Notes under the pieces: model-generated
Told to the model about the DNA's origin: nothing
What the model saw: only the letters and a program-made list of their open reading frames with translations
Databases searched by the model: none
Part shown: positions 38,817 to 48,208 of the stretch, piece by piece
Numbering within the stretch: the first letter of the stretch is position 1
Layout of the letters: each line of letters opens with the position of its first letter
Assembly: GCF_003443875.1 (NCBI RefSeq)
Contig: NZ_CP027482.1
Span: forward strand, 1,798,001 to 1,862,000
Length of the DNA stretch: 64,000 bases
Source of the DNA: Aeromicrobium sp. A1-2
GTDB taxonomy: Bacteria; Actinomycetota; Actinomycetes; Propionibacteriales; Nocardioidaceae
Direction of reading: 5' to 3'
Position numbers and translations under genes: made by a program

Positions 38817-39287
38817 TCAGGCGAGGGCTCGCAGGAGGTTCCGGGTCGTCAGGGCGGCTTCGACGGCCTCGCGGCCCTTGTTCTCGTGGCTGTCCGGCAG
38901 GCCGGCCCGGTCGAGCGCCTGGGCGTCGTCGTCACACGTCAGGAGCCCGAAGCCGATCGGTACGCCGGTGTCGAGCGCGACCCTGTTGAGGCCGTCTGTC
39001 GCGGCCGCCGAGACGTACTCGAAGTGCGGTGTGCCGCCACGGATGATGACGCCGAGCGCGATGACCGCGTCGAAGCCCTGGCGGGCGTACGCCTGGCAGA
39101 TGATCGGCAGCTCGAACGAGCCCGGCGCACGAACCAGCGTGACATCGGTGACGCCGGCATCGGCGAGTGCGCGCTGCGCGCCACCGATCAGGCCGTCCAT
39201 GACCTCGGTGTGCCAGCTCGATGCCACGATCGCGACCCGGGCCCCCGCTGCCGCGACCGAGAGGTCCGGGGCCCCCCCGCCGCTCAC
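38817..39287 (-). CDS. ribH: 6,7-dimethyl-8-ribityllumazine synthase
   Basis: The 156-residue protein has the lumazine synthase signatures [24 protein letters not shown], and [15 protein letters not shown] with the catalytic His of the active site. It assembles as a pentamer or icosahedral shell with the riboflavin synthase. Its ATG overlaps the ribBA stop by 4 bp; last gene of the rib operon. Confidence 0.97.
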   Translation of the reverse strand: MSGGGAPDLSVAAAGARVAIVASSWHTEVMDGLIGGAQRALADAGVTDVTLVRAPGSFELPIICQAYARQGFDAVIALGVIIRGGTPHFEYVSAAATDGLNRVALDTGVPIGFGLLTCDDDAQALDRAGLPDSHENKGREAVEAALTTRNLLRALA

Positions 39288-40516
39288 GACGGATCTCCCA
39301 GCCCGGGCAGGTCGTGACCCATCCGCTGGGCCTTGGTCTGCAGGTAGCGCAGGCTGTCCGCATTGGGCTCGATCCGCAGCGGAACGCGCTCGCTGATCTT
39401 GACGCCGTACGCCTCCAGCGCAATGGTTTTGTCCGGATTGTTGGTCAGCAGCCGGGCCGAGGTCACGCCGAGGTCGCGCAGGATCTGCGCCCCCGCCGCG
39501 TAGTCGCGCTCGTCCTCGCCGAAGCCGAGCTCGAGGTTGGCATCGACGGTGTCGCTGCCGGTGTCCTGGAGCGAGTACGCCTGCAGCTTGTGCAGCAGGC
39601 CGATACCGCGGCCCTCGTGGCCGCGCAGGTAGACCACGATGCCCGCGCCCGCCTTCGTGATCTCGGTCAGCGACAGCTCGAGCTGCGGGCCGCAGTCGCA
39701 GCGCCGGGATCCGAACACGTCACCCGTGAGGCACTCGGAGTGGATGCGGGTCAGGACGTCCTCGGTACCGGGGTCGCCGTAGACCAGGGCGATGTGTTCC
39801 GAGCCCTCGATCATGTCGCGGTAGCCGTGCGCCTGGAACTCGCCGAACTCGGTCGGCAGGCGGGTCGTGGCGAGCCGCTGCACCTGCGATTCGTGGAGCC
39901 GGCGATATATCTGCAGGTCCTCGATCGACACCAGCGCGATGTCGTGCTCGTCGGCGAACACCCGCAGCTCCGGGGCCCGCATGAGGGTGCCGTCGTCATG
40001 GAGCACCTCGCCGATCACGCCGGCTGGGGTGAGCCCTGCGAGACGGGCGAAGTCGACGGCCGCCTCGGTGTGGCCGGCGCGGGCGAGCACGCCGCCGGGC
40101 TTGGCACGCAGCGGAAGGATGTGTCCCGGCTGGTTGAGCTCGAACGGCTCGGTCGCGGAGTCCGCGAGCACGCGGCAGGTGCGGGCCCGGTCGGCCGCCG
40201 AGATCCCGGTCGTGATCCCGTCGCGAGCATCGATCGACACGGTGTAGGCCGTGCGCATCATTTCGCGGTTGTGCGGGGTCATGAGCGGGATCGCGAGTCG
40301 ATCGAGGATGTCGCCGGTGATGGGGGCGCAGACCAGCCCGCTCGAATAGCGGACCAAGAACGCCATGAGCTCGGGCGTCGCCTTGCTGGCGGCGAAGATG
40401 ATGTCGCCCTCGTTCTCGCGGCCCTCGTCGTCGACCACGACGATGGCCTTGCCGTCGCGGAAGTCCGCGACGGCCCGCTCGATGCTGTCGAGCCTGACGT
40501 TCTCGTGCTCACTCAT
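39284..40516 (-). CDS. ribBA: Bifunctional DHBP synthase / GTP cyclohydrolase II
   Basis: The 410-residue fusion has an N-terminal RibB domain with the acidic metal motif [10 protein letters not shown] (about 29-38) and a C-terminal RibA domain with zinc Cys in [14 protein letters not shown] and the motif [11 protein letters not shown]. It supplies both precursors of lumazine. AAGGAG precedes the ATG, which overlaps the end of ribE by 8 bp. Confidence 0.97.
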   Translation of the reverse strand: MSEHENVRLDSIERAVADFRDGKAIVVVDDEGRENEGDIIFAASKATPELMAFLVRYSSGLVCAPITGDILDRLAIPLMTPHNREMMRTAYTVSIDARDGITTGISAADRARTCRVLADSATEPFELNQPGHILPLRAKPGGVLARAGHTEAAVDFARLAGLTPAGVIGEVLHDDGTLMRAPELRVFADEHDIALVSIEDLQIYRRLHESQVQRLATTRLPTEFGEFQAHGYRDMIEGSEHIALVYGDPGTEDVLTRIHSECLTGDVFGSRRCDCGPQLELSLTEITKAGAGIVVYLRGHEGRGIGLLHKLQAYSLQDTGSDTVDANLELGFGEDERDYAAGAQILRDLGVTSARLLTNNPDKTIALEAYGVKISERVPLRIEPNADSLRYLQTKAQRMGHDLPGLGDPS

Positions 40517-41147
40517 GCGCTTCTCCTTGGGGGTGCTGATCACGGTGGGGGGCGGCGCCCAGCAGGCGCTCGACGTACTTGGCGAGGATGTCGACCTCAA
40601 GATTGACCCGGTCACCGGGAGCCTTGCCGCCCAACGTCGTCTCGACGAGCGTCGTCGGGATCAACGAGATCGAGAACCACGGCTCCGGCCCGTCGACGAC
40701 GTCGACGACCGTCAGCGAGGTGCCGTCGACCGTGACCGATCCCTTGGCGACGAGGTACTTCGCGAGATCGGCAGGCAGCCCGACCCGGACGACCTCCCAG
40801 TGCTCGCTGGGCGTGCGATCGATGATCCGTCCGGTGCCGTCGACGTGGCCCTGCACGATGTGCCCGCCCAAACGCGCGCCGGCCTTGGTGGCACGCTCGA
40901 GATTGACCTCGTCGCCGACCTGCAGGTCGCCCAGCGACGTCCGCTCGAGCGACTCCCGCATGACGTCGGCAGCGAAGGTGTCCGCCCCCTGAGCCATGAC
41001 GGTCAGACACACTCCGCTGACAGCGATCGAATCGCCGTGCCGCGCGTCCGACGTGACCAGCGGTCCACGGATCGTCAGGCGAACCGAGTCGCCCAGGTCC
41101 TCGAGCGCGGCGATCGCGCCCTTTTCCTCGATGAGTCCGGTGAACAT
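40509..41147 (-). CDS. ribE: Riboflavin synthase alpha chain
   Basis: The 212-residue protein opens [15 protein letters not shown] and contains two homologous beta-barrel halves ([11 protein letters not shown] in the first, [18 protein letters not shown] in the second) plus the trimerising C-terminal helix. It dismutates two lumazines to riboflavin. The ATG shares one base with the ribD stop (TGATG). Often called ribC in Mycobacterium. Confidence 0.97.
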   Translation of the reverse strand: MFTGLIEEKGAIAALEDLGDSVRLTIRGPLVTSDARHGDSIAVSGVCLTVMAQGADTFAADVMRESLERTSLGDLQVGDEVNLERATKAGARLGGHIVQGHVDGTGRIIDRTPSEHWEVVRVGLPADLAKYLVAKGSVTVDGTSLTVVDVVDGPEPWFSISLIPTTLVETTLGGKAPGDRVNLEVDILAKYVERLLGAAPHRDQHPQGEAHE

Positions 41148-42184
41148 CAGTCGATGTCCTCTCGTTGCATGCGTCCGGGGGTCCCGATGATGCGGATGTC
41201 GGGGCCGATCATGGTCAGGTCCTGCAGGTTGATCGGACGCAGATCGGCCAGCGTCGTGGCTTCGCCCTCGAGGGCCGCGCGGCCGGAGCCGAGCATCGCC
41301 GGCGCGATGTAGCCGATGACGCGGTCGATCAGGCCGGCGGTCCAGAACGCGCCTGCGAGCCGCGGGCCACCTTCGAGCCACACGTGGCGGATCTCCCGAT
41401 CGGCGAGATGCTTCAGGACCATGGCCGGATCGCGGGACGGGACCACCAGCGTCGGTGCGACCCGATCGAACACGCGGTAGTGGCTGGGGATCGTGGTCTC
41501 GCCGACAACCACACGCAGCGCCTGCTGCTCGTGCGGGAGGGGAACGTCAGCAGCATCTCGAACCGTCAGCCGAGGGTCGTCGGCCAGGACCGTCCCGGTG
41601 CCGGCCACGATGGCATCGGCCTCCGCACGGAACGTCTGGACGTCCCGGCGGGCCTCTTCGCCGGTGATCCATTTGCTGCTGCCGTCAGGCGCCGCGCTGA
41701 GCCCGTCGAGGGTCGCGGCGTACTTCCAAGTCACGAATGGACGGCCTGCCGTCAGCGCGAAGGTCCACTCGACGTTGAGATCGGTCGCCTCCTCGGCCAT
41801 GACGCCGGCCTCGACCTCGATGCCGGCCGCTCGCAGGGTCGCCGCGCCTCCTGCTGCGGAGCGATTCGGGTCGATCTGGGCGAACACCACCCGAACCACG
41901 CCCGCATCGATCAGCGCTTGTGAGCACGGACCAGTGCGGCCGGTGTGGTTGCACGGCTCCAGGGTCACGACCGCGGTGGCACCGCGAGCCGCGGCGCCGG
42001 CCCGGCTCAGCGCATCGACTTCTGCATGGGGTGTGCCGGCGCCGTGGTGAGCCCCGACGGCGAGCTGGGTGCCGTCCGCAGACAGCAGCACACAGCCGAC
42101 GCGCGGATTGGGCAGCGTGCGAGCGACGCCGTCGGCCGCATCGAGCGCGCGACGCATCGCGCTGATCTCGATCTCGCTGGCCAT
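41147..42184 (-). CDS. ribD: Bifunctional riboflavin deaminase/reductase
   Basis: The 345-residue protein has an N-terminal cytidine-deaminase-like domain with zinc motifs HAEVDAL and PCNHTGRTGPC, and a C-terminal DHFR-like reductase (WKYAATLDGLSAAPDGSSKWI). GGAGG lies just before the ATG. It is the first gene of the operon and sits about 100 bp downstream of the FMN riboswitch. Confidence 0.96.
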   Translation of the reverse strand: MASEIEISAMRRALDAADGVARTLPNPRVGCVLLSADGTQLAVGAHHGAGTPHAEVDALSRAGAAARGATAVVTLEPCNHTGRTGPCSQALIDAGVVRVVFAQIDPNRSAAGGAATLRAAGIEVEAGVMAEEATDLNVEWTFALTAGRPFVTWKYAATLDGLSAAPDGSSKWITGEEARRDVQTFRAEADAIVAGTGTVLADDPRLTVRDAADVPLPHEQQALRVVVGETTIPSHYRVFDRVAPTLVVPSRDPAMVLKHLADREIRHVWLEGGPRLAGAFWTAGLIDRVIGYIAPAMLGSGRAALEGEATTLADLRPINLQDLTMIGPDIRIIGTPGRMQREDID

Positions 42185-42280
42185 GGATCCTCCGGGTCGT
42201 GGGTCCTCACGCGTCCGGGGTCTTGGGGTGGGCAGGTGTCACCCATGCGGTCCTGGCGCAACGCACCAGGACGCGCGTGC

Positions 42281-42405
42281 CCCTCCCATCCGGACTTTCA
42301 CCGTCGGCGCCGGAATTTCACCGGCTCAACCGTGGTCTCAACACACAAAAGACCGCGGGTCGCGGACTATCACCGCCGGCTCGGAATTACACCGACCCCG
42401 GAGCA
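42281..42405 (-). ncRNA. FMN riboswitch (RFN element)
   Basis: On the minus strand the conserved RFN segments follow in order: GGGGTCGGTGTAATTCC, CCGGCGGTGATAGTCCGCGA, a variable arm, GCCGGTGAAATTCCGGC, and GACGGTGAAAGTCCGGATGGG. These match the FMN aptamer consensus in order and spacing. A following hairpin (GTCCTGG ... CCAGGAC, about 42250-42273) and the GGAGG site of ribD may be the expression platform; no T-run is present, which suggests translational control. Confidence 0.95.
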
Positions 42406-42454
42406 CGCGAGCGATGTTGCTGCTCGTTGCGCCAAGTCTAGCCCCTGCGTCCCG

Positions 42455-43117
42455 TCAGTGGATGTGACGTCCGGCATGCTCGCGCAGCTCGGCGATCATG
42501 GCATCGGGATCGTCGGCGTTGAACACCGCGGAGCCGGCCACGAAGACGTCGGCTCCGGCTTCGGCGCACCGCTCGATCGTCTCGACCGAGACTCCCCCGT
42601 CAACCTGCAACCAGATGTCCCCGCCGTGCTTGTCGATCAGGGTGCGGGCGCGAGCGATCTTCGGGAGGCACACGTCGAGGAACTTCTGGCCACCGAAGCC
42701 AGGCTCCACCGTCATGATCAGCACCATGTCAAGCTCGGAGAGCATGTCTTCGTATGGCTCGATCGGCGTGGCCGGCTTGAGCGCCATCGAGGCGCGTGCA
42801 CCCTTGGCCCGGATCTCGCGGGCCAGACGGATCGGGGCTGCCGCCGCCTCGACGTGGAACGTGACGCTGCCTGCGCCGGCCTCGACATAGGCAGGAGCCC
42901 AGCGGTCGGGGTCCTCGATCATCAGGTGCGCGTCGATGGGCTGCTTGGCAACCTTGGCCAGTGCCTCGATGACGGGCAGACCCAACGTCAGGTTGGGCAC
43001 GAAGTGGTTGTCCATGACGTCCATGTGGAGCCAGTCCGCGCTCGGGATGCGAGCGGCCTCGCCCGCAAGGTTCGCGAAGTCCGACGCCAGCATGCTCGGG
43101 GTGATCTGCAGACTCAT
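42455..43117 (-). CDS. rpe: Ribulose-phosphate 3-epimerase
   Basis: The 220-residue TIM barrel shows [17 protein letters not shown] (metal-binding His and Asp) and [12 protein letters not shown] at the phosphate end, standard for Rpe of the pentose phosphate pathway. Ribulose-5-phosphate, its substrate, also feeds RibB. TACGCT ends six bases before the ATG, so it is probably leaderless. Confidence 0.96.
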   Translation of the reverse strand: MSLQITPSMLASDFANLAGEAARIPSADWLHMDVMDNHFVPNLTLGLPVIEALAKVAKQPIDAHLMIEDPDRWAPAYVEAGAGSVTFHVEAAAAPIRLAREIRAKGARASMALKPATPIEPYEDMLSELDMVLIMTVEPGFGGQKFLDVCLPKIARARTLIDKHGGDIWLQVDGGVSVETIERCAEAGADVFVAGSAVFNADDPDAMIAELREHAGRHIH

Positions 43118-43123
43118 TCGGCC

Positions 43124-43129
43124 AGCGTA
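43124..43129 (-). promoter_or_regulatory. -10 element TACGCT for rpe
   Basis: The hexamer lies six bases before the rpe ATG, right after the TetR gene, consistent with leaderless transcription. Confidence 0.5.
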
Positions 43130-43138
43130 GTGGTGCGG

Positions 43139-43726
43139 TCAGGAACGTGCGGAACCGCTCAGGATGCCGTCGACGATGATGCGCAGCATTGGCCCGACCT
43201 GCCCGGGGTCCATCCCGCTCTGGTCCGCCACGCTGGCCACGCCGCTGACCAGGCGCATGACCTCTCGTGGGTCGACGCCTTCGCGCAGCGCACCGAGCGA
43301 GGCCACGTGGTCGATGACTTTGCTGTTGGCGCCGATCAGCACCTGACATTTGTGGAAGATCGGCGAGGCCGGATCATCCATCGCCGCCGTGAGCTTGGCC
43401 GCCGCGCCGTTGTAGATGCCGACGCTCTCGACGAACCGCCCAAACCATGCCGCCAGCGCCGCGTCGGCCGGCAGGCCCGAGTGCACGATCTCCTCGCTGT
43501 CGGCGTCGACCCGCGCGGCCCACTCCCGCATGACCGCGTCGATCAGGTCCTCCCGGGTCGGGAAGTGTCGGTACAGCGTGCCGGATCCAACACCTGCACA
43601 CTTGGCGATGTCGTCGAGCGATGCCTGGACCCCGTGCTCACGGAAGGCATCCCGCGCCGCATCGACCAACTTGTCGTAGTTGCGCTGCGCATCGGCCCGC
43701 AGCGGCTTGACCACTGCTTCACTCAT
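43139..43726 (-). CDS. TetR-family transcriptional regulator
   Basis: The 195-residue regulator has a TetR helix-turn-helix (ASLDDIAKCAGVGSGTLYRH, about residues 34-53) and a helical ligand domain similar to those of many actinobacterial efflux or lipid regulators. I chose the ATG at 43724-43726, with GAGGG upstream; an ATG-like start 12 codons earlier is possible. A palindrome at 43777-43791 may be its own operator. No efflux gene is adjacent, so the target is unknown. Confidence 0.9.
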   Translation of the reverse strand: MSEAVVKPLRADAQRNYDKLVDAARDAFREHGVQASLDDIAKCAGVGSGTLYRHFPTREDLIDAVMREWAARVDADSEEIVHSGLPADAALAAWFGRFVESVGIYNGAAAKLTAAMDDPASPIFHKCQVLIGANSKVIDHVASLGALREGVDPREVMRLVSGVASVADQSGMDPGQVGPMLRIIVDGILSGSARS

Positions 43727-43776
43727 ATCGCCCTCGACCGGCAGGGTGGACTCGACACACACCCCTCCATGGTAAC

Positions 43777-43791
43777 CGGAGTGGTTCTCCG
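43777..43791. promoter_or_regulatory. Candidate TetR operator
   Basis: CGGAG TGGTT CTCCG is an inverted repeat 50 bp upstream of the TetR start codon. CGGAG half-sites five bases apart are common for this repressor family. Autoregulation is an inference. Confidence 0.45.
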
Positions 43792-43838
43792 TCTAGTACG
43801 TTCAGCGGGAGCTCAGCCGGCGGGACTTCCTGGGCTGG

Positions 43839-45125
43839 TCAGCCGGCACGACGCAGGACGGCGCAGAACATCGCGTCGGTCCCGTCGATGTGCGGCCACC
43901 ACTGGTGGCTGGACTCGACCTTGACATCGTGGCCGTCGCCCACGACGGCGTCCACCACCTCCGTGGTCTCGCGGACGTGCGGCGAGCACGTCGCGTAGAC
44001 CACGACTCCGCCGGGCCGGACCAGCTCCAGAGCGCGACCCAGCAGCGCCCGCTGCAGCGGCACCAGATCATCGAGGTCGGCCTCCGTGCGACGCCAGCGG
44101 GACTCGGGGCGTCGGCGCAGGGCGCCGAGGCCGGTGCAGGGGGCATCGACCAGCACGCGGTCGAAGGAACCGAGCTTCCACGGGCCCGACCGGCCGTCGG
44201 CCGTGGTCACCTCGACGTTGTCGAGCTGGCGTACACCCTTGCGCACGAGCGTCGCCCGATGCTCCAGCACCTCGTTGGCGACCAGGTGGGCCCCACGCTG
44301 AGCGGCCAGGGCGCCCAGCAGGGCGGCTTTGCCACCCGGGCCGGCGCACAGGTCCAACCACCGGTCGTCCTGCCCCTCGACGTGGGCGTCGGCGAGCGCG
44401 ATGGCCACGAGCTGCGAGCCCTCGTCCTGCACACCGGCCCGACCGTCGCGCACCTCGGGTATCGCTCCGGGGTCGCCGCCGTCCTCGAGGACTCGGGCGT
44501 ACGGGGAGAGCTTGCCGCTCACGCCGGGCAGGTCCTCCGGCGCGCAAAGCCCCGGCCGGGCCACCAGGGTGACCCGAGGAGGTGCGTTGTCGGCAGCGAG
44601 CAGCTTGTCGATCTGAGCGGCGTGTCCGCCCAGCGCCTTGCGCATCGCCGCCACGATCCACAGCGGGTGCGACGTACGTACCGCCCGGGCCTCATCGCCC
44701 TCAAGTCCGGCCGAGATGATCTCGAGCCAACCGTCGAGGTCCTTCTGGCCGATCTTGCGCAGCAGTGCGTTGGTGAAGTGGACCGGCTTGTGACCGATCT
44801 CGCGGCGCACCACGTCGACCGTGGTCGAGACTGCGGCGTGCGCCGGGACCCGCATGTTCAGCAGTTGGTGGGCGCCGAGCCGCAAGGCGTCGAGGACCGG
44901 TGGGTCGATCGACGCGAGACCCTTGCTCGCGACGTGCCCGATGATCGCGTCGTAGGTGCCCTGACGGCGGATCGTGCCGTGGACGAGCTCGGTCGCGAAG
45001 GCCGCGTCACGCCCCTCGATGTGGTGCTCGGCGAGCATGTCGGGCAGCACCAGGTTGACGTAGGCGTCGCGTTCGGCGACGGCTCGCAGCACGTGGAAGG
45101 CGATCGCGCGGGACGGGTCAGTCAT
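43839..45125 (-). CDS. rsmB: 16S rRNA m5C967 methyltransferase
   Basis: The 428-residue protein has an N-terminal NusB-like domain (residues 1-135, ATELVHGTIRRQGTYDAI) and a Rossmann methyltransferase with SAM loop LDLCAGPGGKAALLGALA and the two catalytic Cys in DAPCTGLGALRRRPE and YATCSPHVRET. AGGAGG lies seven bases before the ATG. It follows fmt by 31 bp as in many bacteria. Confidence 0.95.
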   Translation of the reverse strand: MTDPSRAIAFHVLRAVAERDAYVNLVLPDMLAEHHIEGRDAAFATELVHGTIRRQGTYDAIIGHVASKGLASIDPPVLDALRLGAHQLLNMRVPAHAAVSTTVDVVRREIGHKPVHFTNALLRKIGQKDLDGWLEIISAGLEGDEARAVRTSHPLWIVAAMRKALGGHAAQIDKLLAADNAPPRVTLVARPGLCAPEDLPGVSGKLSPYARVLEDGGDPGAIPEVRDGRAGVQDEGSQLVAIALADAHVEGQDDRWLDLCAGPGGKAALLGALAAQRGAHLVANEVLEHRATLVRKGVRQLDNVEVTTADGRSGPWKLGSFDRVLVDAPCTGLGALRRRPESRWRRTEADLDDLVPLQRALLGRALELVRPGGVVVYATCSPHVRETTEVVDAVVGDGHDVKVESSHQWWPHIDGTDAMFCAVLRRAG

Positions 45126-45156
45126 GTCCCGACCTCCTGACGTGCTCGTGGGTGGG

Positions 45157-46101
45157 TCATTCGAAAATCGCGTCGTCGGCGAACGTCGTGCCACGAGCCC
45201 AGTCCGGAGCCGGCATCCGCTTCTTGCCGATGGCCTGCACCTCGCCCAGCACCAGGTCGGTCGTGGTCGTCCCCACGCGGATCTCCCGCTTGCCGATGTG
45301 AAGCTGGCCCGGGACGAGAGTGCGCTCGTCGGCAACCGTCGCGGGTCCGATCTTGACCCGGTCTGACCCGCCGTCCGACAGGGCGGACGGGAGCACGGTC
45401 CAGGCTCCCGGAGCGGGGGTGCAGCCGCGAATGTGCCGATCGATCGCGAAGGCGGGCCGACGCCAGTCGATCCGTCCCTCCTCGGTCGTCAGCTTCGGGG
45501 CGTAGGAGATGTTGTCCTCGGGCTGCGGGACCGCGGCGATATCGCCGTCCTCGATGTGGTCCACGACGTCGACCAGGAGCTTGCTGCCCCAGTCGGCCAG
45601 CCGTGCCAGGAGATCCGCCGAGGTGTCCTCCTCGCGGATGCGCTCGGTGATCGAGCCGAGCACGGGGCCGGCGTCCAGCGCCTCGACCAGGCTGAACACC
45701 GTTGCACCGGTGACCTCGTCACCGGCCATGATCGCGCGCTGCACCGGGGCAGCACCGCGCCAGGCCGGCAGCACCGAGAAGTGCAGGTTGATCCAGCCGT
45801 ACGCAGGGATGTCGAGGGCTTCGCGACGGATCAGTGCGCCGTAGGCGACGATCGGGATGCAGTCCGGCGCGATCTCGCGGAGCCGGGCGACGAACTCCGG
45901 ATCCGAGGGCTTGACCGGCTTGAGCACCTCGATGCCGTGCGCGGCCGCAGCAAGCGCCACGGGCGACGGGGTCAGGGTCCGGCCCCGGCCTGACGGCGCA
46001 TCAGGTCGGGTGATCACGGCGACCACGTCATGCCGGCTCGCGATCAGTGCGTCGAGGGTCGGCAAAGCCGTTTCGGGCGTACCAGCGAACACGAGTCTCA
46101 C
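45157..46101 (-). CDS. fmt: Methionyl-tRNA formyltransferase
   Basis: The 314-residue enzyme formylates initiator Met-tRNA. It begins VRLVFAGTPETALPTLDALI and has the catalytic segment NLHFSVLPAWRGAAPVQRAI and a C-terminal OB-like tRNA domain. The GTG start (46099-46101) has no Shine-Dalgarno; TAGACT is seven bases upstream, so the message is probably leaderless. Confidence 0.96.
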   Translation of the reverse strand: MRLVFAGTPETALPTLDALIASRHDVVAVITRPDAPSGRGRTLTPSPVALAAAAHGIEVLKPVKPSDPEFVARLREIAPDCIPIVAYGALIRREALDIPAYGWINLHFSVLPAWRGAAPVQRAIMAGDEVTGATVFSLVEALDAGPVLGSITERIREEDTSADLLARLADWGSKLLVDVVDHIEDGDIAAVPQPEDNISYAPKLTTEEGRIDWRRPAFAIDRHIRGCTPAPGAWTVLPSALSDGGSDRVKIGPATVADERTLVPGQLHIGKREIRVGTTTTDLVLGEVQAIGKKRMPAPDWARGTTFADDAIFE

Positions 46102-46108
46102 GGCAGCG

Positions 46109-46114
46109 AGTCTA
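46109..46114 (-). promoter_or_regulatory. -10 element TAGACT for fmt-rsmB
   Basis: The hexamer ends seven bases before the GTG of fmt; this would be the promoter of the fmt-rsmB pair. Confidence 0.6.
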
Positions 46115-46184
46115 GGTGGCGTCCGGTTGCCTCCCGGTCGGCGGTGACCCGGCAACCGGCCGGACCCCGGTGAAACGAGCCGGA

Positions 46185-48179
46185 TCAGAGTGTCGGCGGA
46201 TCGACCTGGATGCGTAGACCGGGCAGCTTGGCAGCGCTGCGCTCGGCAGCAAGCTCGGACAAGGCCCGGGCGAGCGCGGCCCCCTCGCGGCGCGGGGCCC
46301 GCAGGATCATCCGTTCACCCGCCTCGGGCGACCGTTGATCGACCGGGACCGGCCCGAGGATCTCTGTGCTGGGTGTCCACAGCCGGTCGACCATGCCCAG
46401 GAGCGCGTCGTCGGGACCGGCAACCGTGGCGAGACGAGCCGCGGGTGGCAGATGGGTCTCGACCCGACCGGCCAGCTCGCGGACGGCGAATCCGGCCGGA
46501 TCGGCCCGCACCAGTGCCTGCAGGGTCTGCGCATCGCCCACCGCGATCGCCTTGCCACCCGGACGCGCGAGCGCCAGGGCGTTGAACCATCGCCGATGCG
46601 ACTCCTCCTCGACGCGCACGTCCTCCCTGCCGAGCATGAGCCAGGTGTCGAGCAGGATCACGACGTCGTAGCCACCCTCGACGTGCGGCTCGGCGCCCGG
46701 CGTCGCCAGGACCAGCCGGCGCCCCGGCTCGATCCGGTCGAGGATCGTCTGGCCGCCTGATGTCACGACCTCACGGTCGGGGAAGGTCCGAGCGAACTCC
46801 TCGGCCGTGCGCAACGCGCCGACGACCGGCGAGCGCAGATCGGTCCCGTGACAGTGCGGGCAGGCCCACGGGGACGCGCCGCGACCGCACCAGCGACACG
46901 CGATCGGTGCCGATGCCGATGGTTGCCCCAGCGGACCTTGGCAGGTCGTGCAACGGGCCGGCTGCCGACAGGTCTGGCAGGACAAGGAGTCGCGGTAGCC
47001 GCGCCGGGGCACCTGCACGAGCACCGCACCATCGGCCGCGCGGATGGCCCTGAACGCCTCCTGCGGGAGCCGGACCGGGGCGGCGCCTGCGGTCGACCCA
47101 TCCGTGACCGTCAGGCGGGGCCACGCTCGGCGGCGTTCGCTCTGCTCGGCCGCCAGCTCGACGCACCACCTGCTGTCGATCAGCGACTGTCCCTCGGCCG
47201 TGCGGGCGTATCCACCGAGCAGCAGGGCCGTGCCCTGCGCCGAGGCCCGCAGCAGCAGCACCTCCCGGGCGTGCGGGTAGGGCGATCGTGGCTCGGCGTA
47301 GAGATCGTCGCCGTCGTCCCAGAGCGCGACGAGGCCCAGGTCGCCGACCGGCGCGAATGCCGCCGCCCGCGTGCCGAGCACGACCCGGACCTCGCCCCGG
47401 GACAAGGCCAGGAACGAACGGTAGCGCCGTTCCGCAGGCTGGCCGGCCGTCAGGGCAACATGCCGGCCCGGGCCGAGGACCTCGGTGAAGACCGCATCCC
47501 ACCGCTCCACGTCCCGCACGTCAGGCACGCACACGACGGCACCGCGACCCGATCCGATCGTGGCCAGTACCGCCTCGGCCACGACCTGCGCCGGATCATC
47601 ACCCGGCACCGCCGTCCAGATAGCCCGTGGGCTCTCCCCAGCCCGGAGGGCGGCGACAAAGCTCAGCCCGTGCACATAGCGCTGCCAACCGGCCGCCGTG
47701 CCGACCGGAGCCTCTCCGACTGCCGCTGCCCCCCGCGCTGATTCGGCTCGGGCGTGCCGTGGTGGGATCGCGAGCCGCAGGACGTCACCGAGTGTGCCGG
47801 CATAGCGATCTGCGACCGCCCGGGCGAGGGCCAGCACCTCGGGGCACAGCACCGGCTCGGCGGACACGACCTTGTCGAGGAAGGCCAGACGCCCAGCGTG
47901 CTCGCTGCCCGCGACCCGCTCCACCACGAACCCGTCGACCGGACGCCCGGCGAACCGCACCTTGACCCGGCATCCCACGACGGCCTGCTCATCGAGCGCC
48001 ACCGGGACGAGGTAGTCGAACGGACGATCGAGGTGGGCCAGTCCGGTGTCGGCCACGACCCGCGCGACCGGCAGGTGTGCAGCGGCCTCGCGAGCGGGCT
48101 TCGCCCGGGGCTTTCGAGCGCCCGCCGGAGACGACGAAGGGACCAGAGCAAGCTGCTCGGGTCCCTCGTCGTCAGTCAC
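46185..48179 (-). CDS. priA: Replication restart protein PriA, helicase motifs degenerate
   Basis: The 664-residue protein keeps the PriA DNA-binding N-terminus (VARVVADTGLAHLDRPFDYL) and all zinc-binding Cys pairs (CQTCRQPARCTTCQ, CRWCGRGASPWACPHC). The Walker A GxGKT of E. coli PriA is replaced by WTAVPGDDPAQVV and the DEEH box by WDDGDD, so ATP-driven unwinding is unlikely. This is the usual state of actinobacterial PriA, which probably acts as a structural primosome factor. The GTG start has TAGAAC six bases upstream. Confidence 0.93.
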   Translation of the reverse strand: MTDDEGPEQLALVPSSSPAGARKPRAKPAREAAAHLPVARVVADTGLAHLDRPFDYLVPVALDEQAVVGCRVKVRFAGRPVDGFVVERVAGSEHAGRLAFLDKVVSAEPVLCPEVLALARAVADRYAGTLGDVLRLAIPPRHARAESARGAAAVGEAPVGTAAGWQRYVHGLSFVAALRAGESPRAIWTAVPGDDPAQVVAEAVLATIGSGRGAVVCVPDVRDVERWDAVFTEVLGPGRHVALTAGQPAERRYRSFLALSRGEVRVVLGTRAAAFAPVGDLGLVALWDDGDDLYAEPRSPYPHAREVLLLRASAQGTALLLGGYARTAEGQSLIDSRWCVELAAEQSERRRAWPRLTVTDGSTAGAAPVRLPQEAFRAIRAADGAVLVQVPRRGYRDSLSCQTCRQPARCTTCQGPLGQPSASAPIACRWCGRGASPWACPHCHGTDLRSPVVGALRTAEEFARTFPDREVVTSGGQTILDRIEPGRRLVLATPGAEPHVEGGYDVVILLDTWLMLGREDVRVEEESHRRWFNALALARPGGKAIAVGDAQTLQALVRADPAGFAVRELAGRVETHLPPAARLATVAGPDDALLGMVDRLWTPSTEILGPVPVDQRSPEAGERMILRAPRREGAALARALSELAAERSAAKLPGLRIQVDPPTL

Positions 48180-48185
48180 GGTGCT

Positions 48186-48191
48186 GTTCTA
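48186..48191 (-). promoter_or_regulatory. Possible -10 element TAGAAC for priA
   Basis: It lies six bases before the priA GTG. The last base departs from TANNNT, so confidence is low, but spacing equals that of the other leaderless candidates. Confidence 0.35.
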
Positions 48192-48208
48192 CCAGCAGCC
48201 GCGGACAG

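Noticed and set aside
41945-43924. A 659-codon plus-strand open frame across rpe, TetR and the FMN riboswitch
   Set aside because: It crosses an RNA element and two well-supported minus-strand genes, with no recognisable domain.
46185-48179. priA as a frameshifted pseudogene because helicase motifs are missing
   Set aside because: The frame is full length, zinc Cys are intact, and the loss is typical of actinobacterial PriA.
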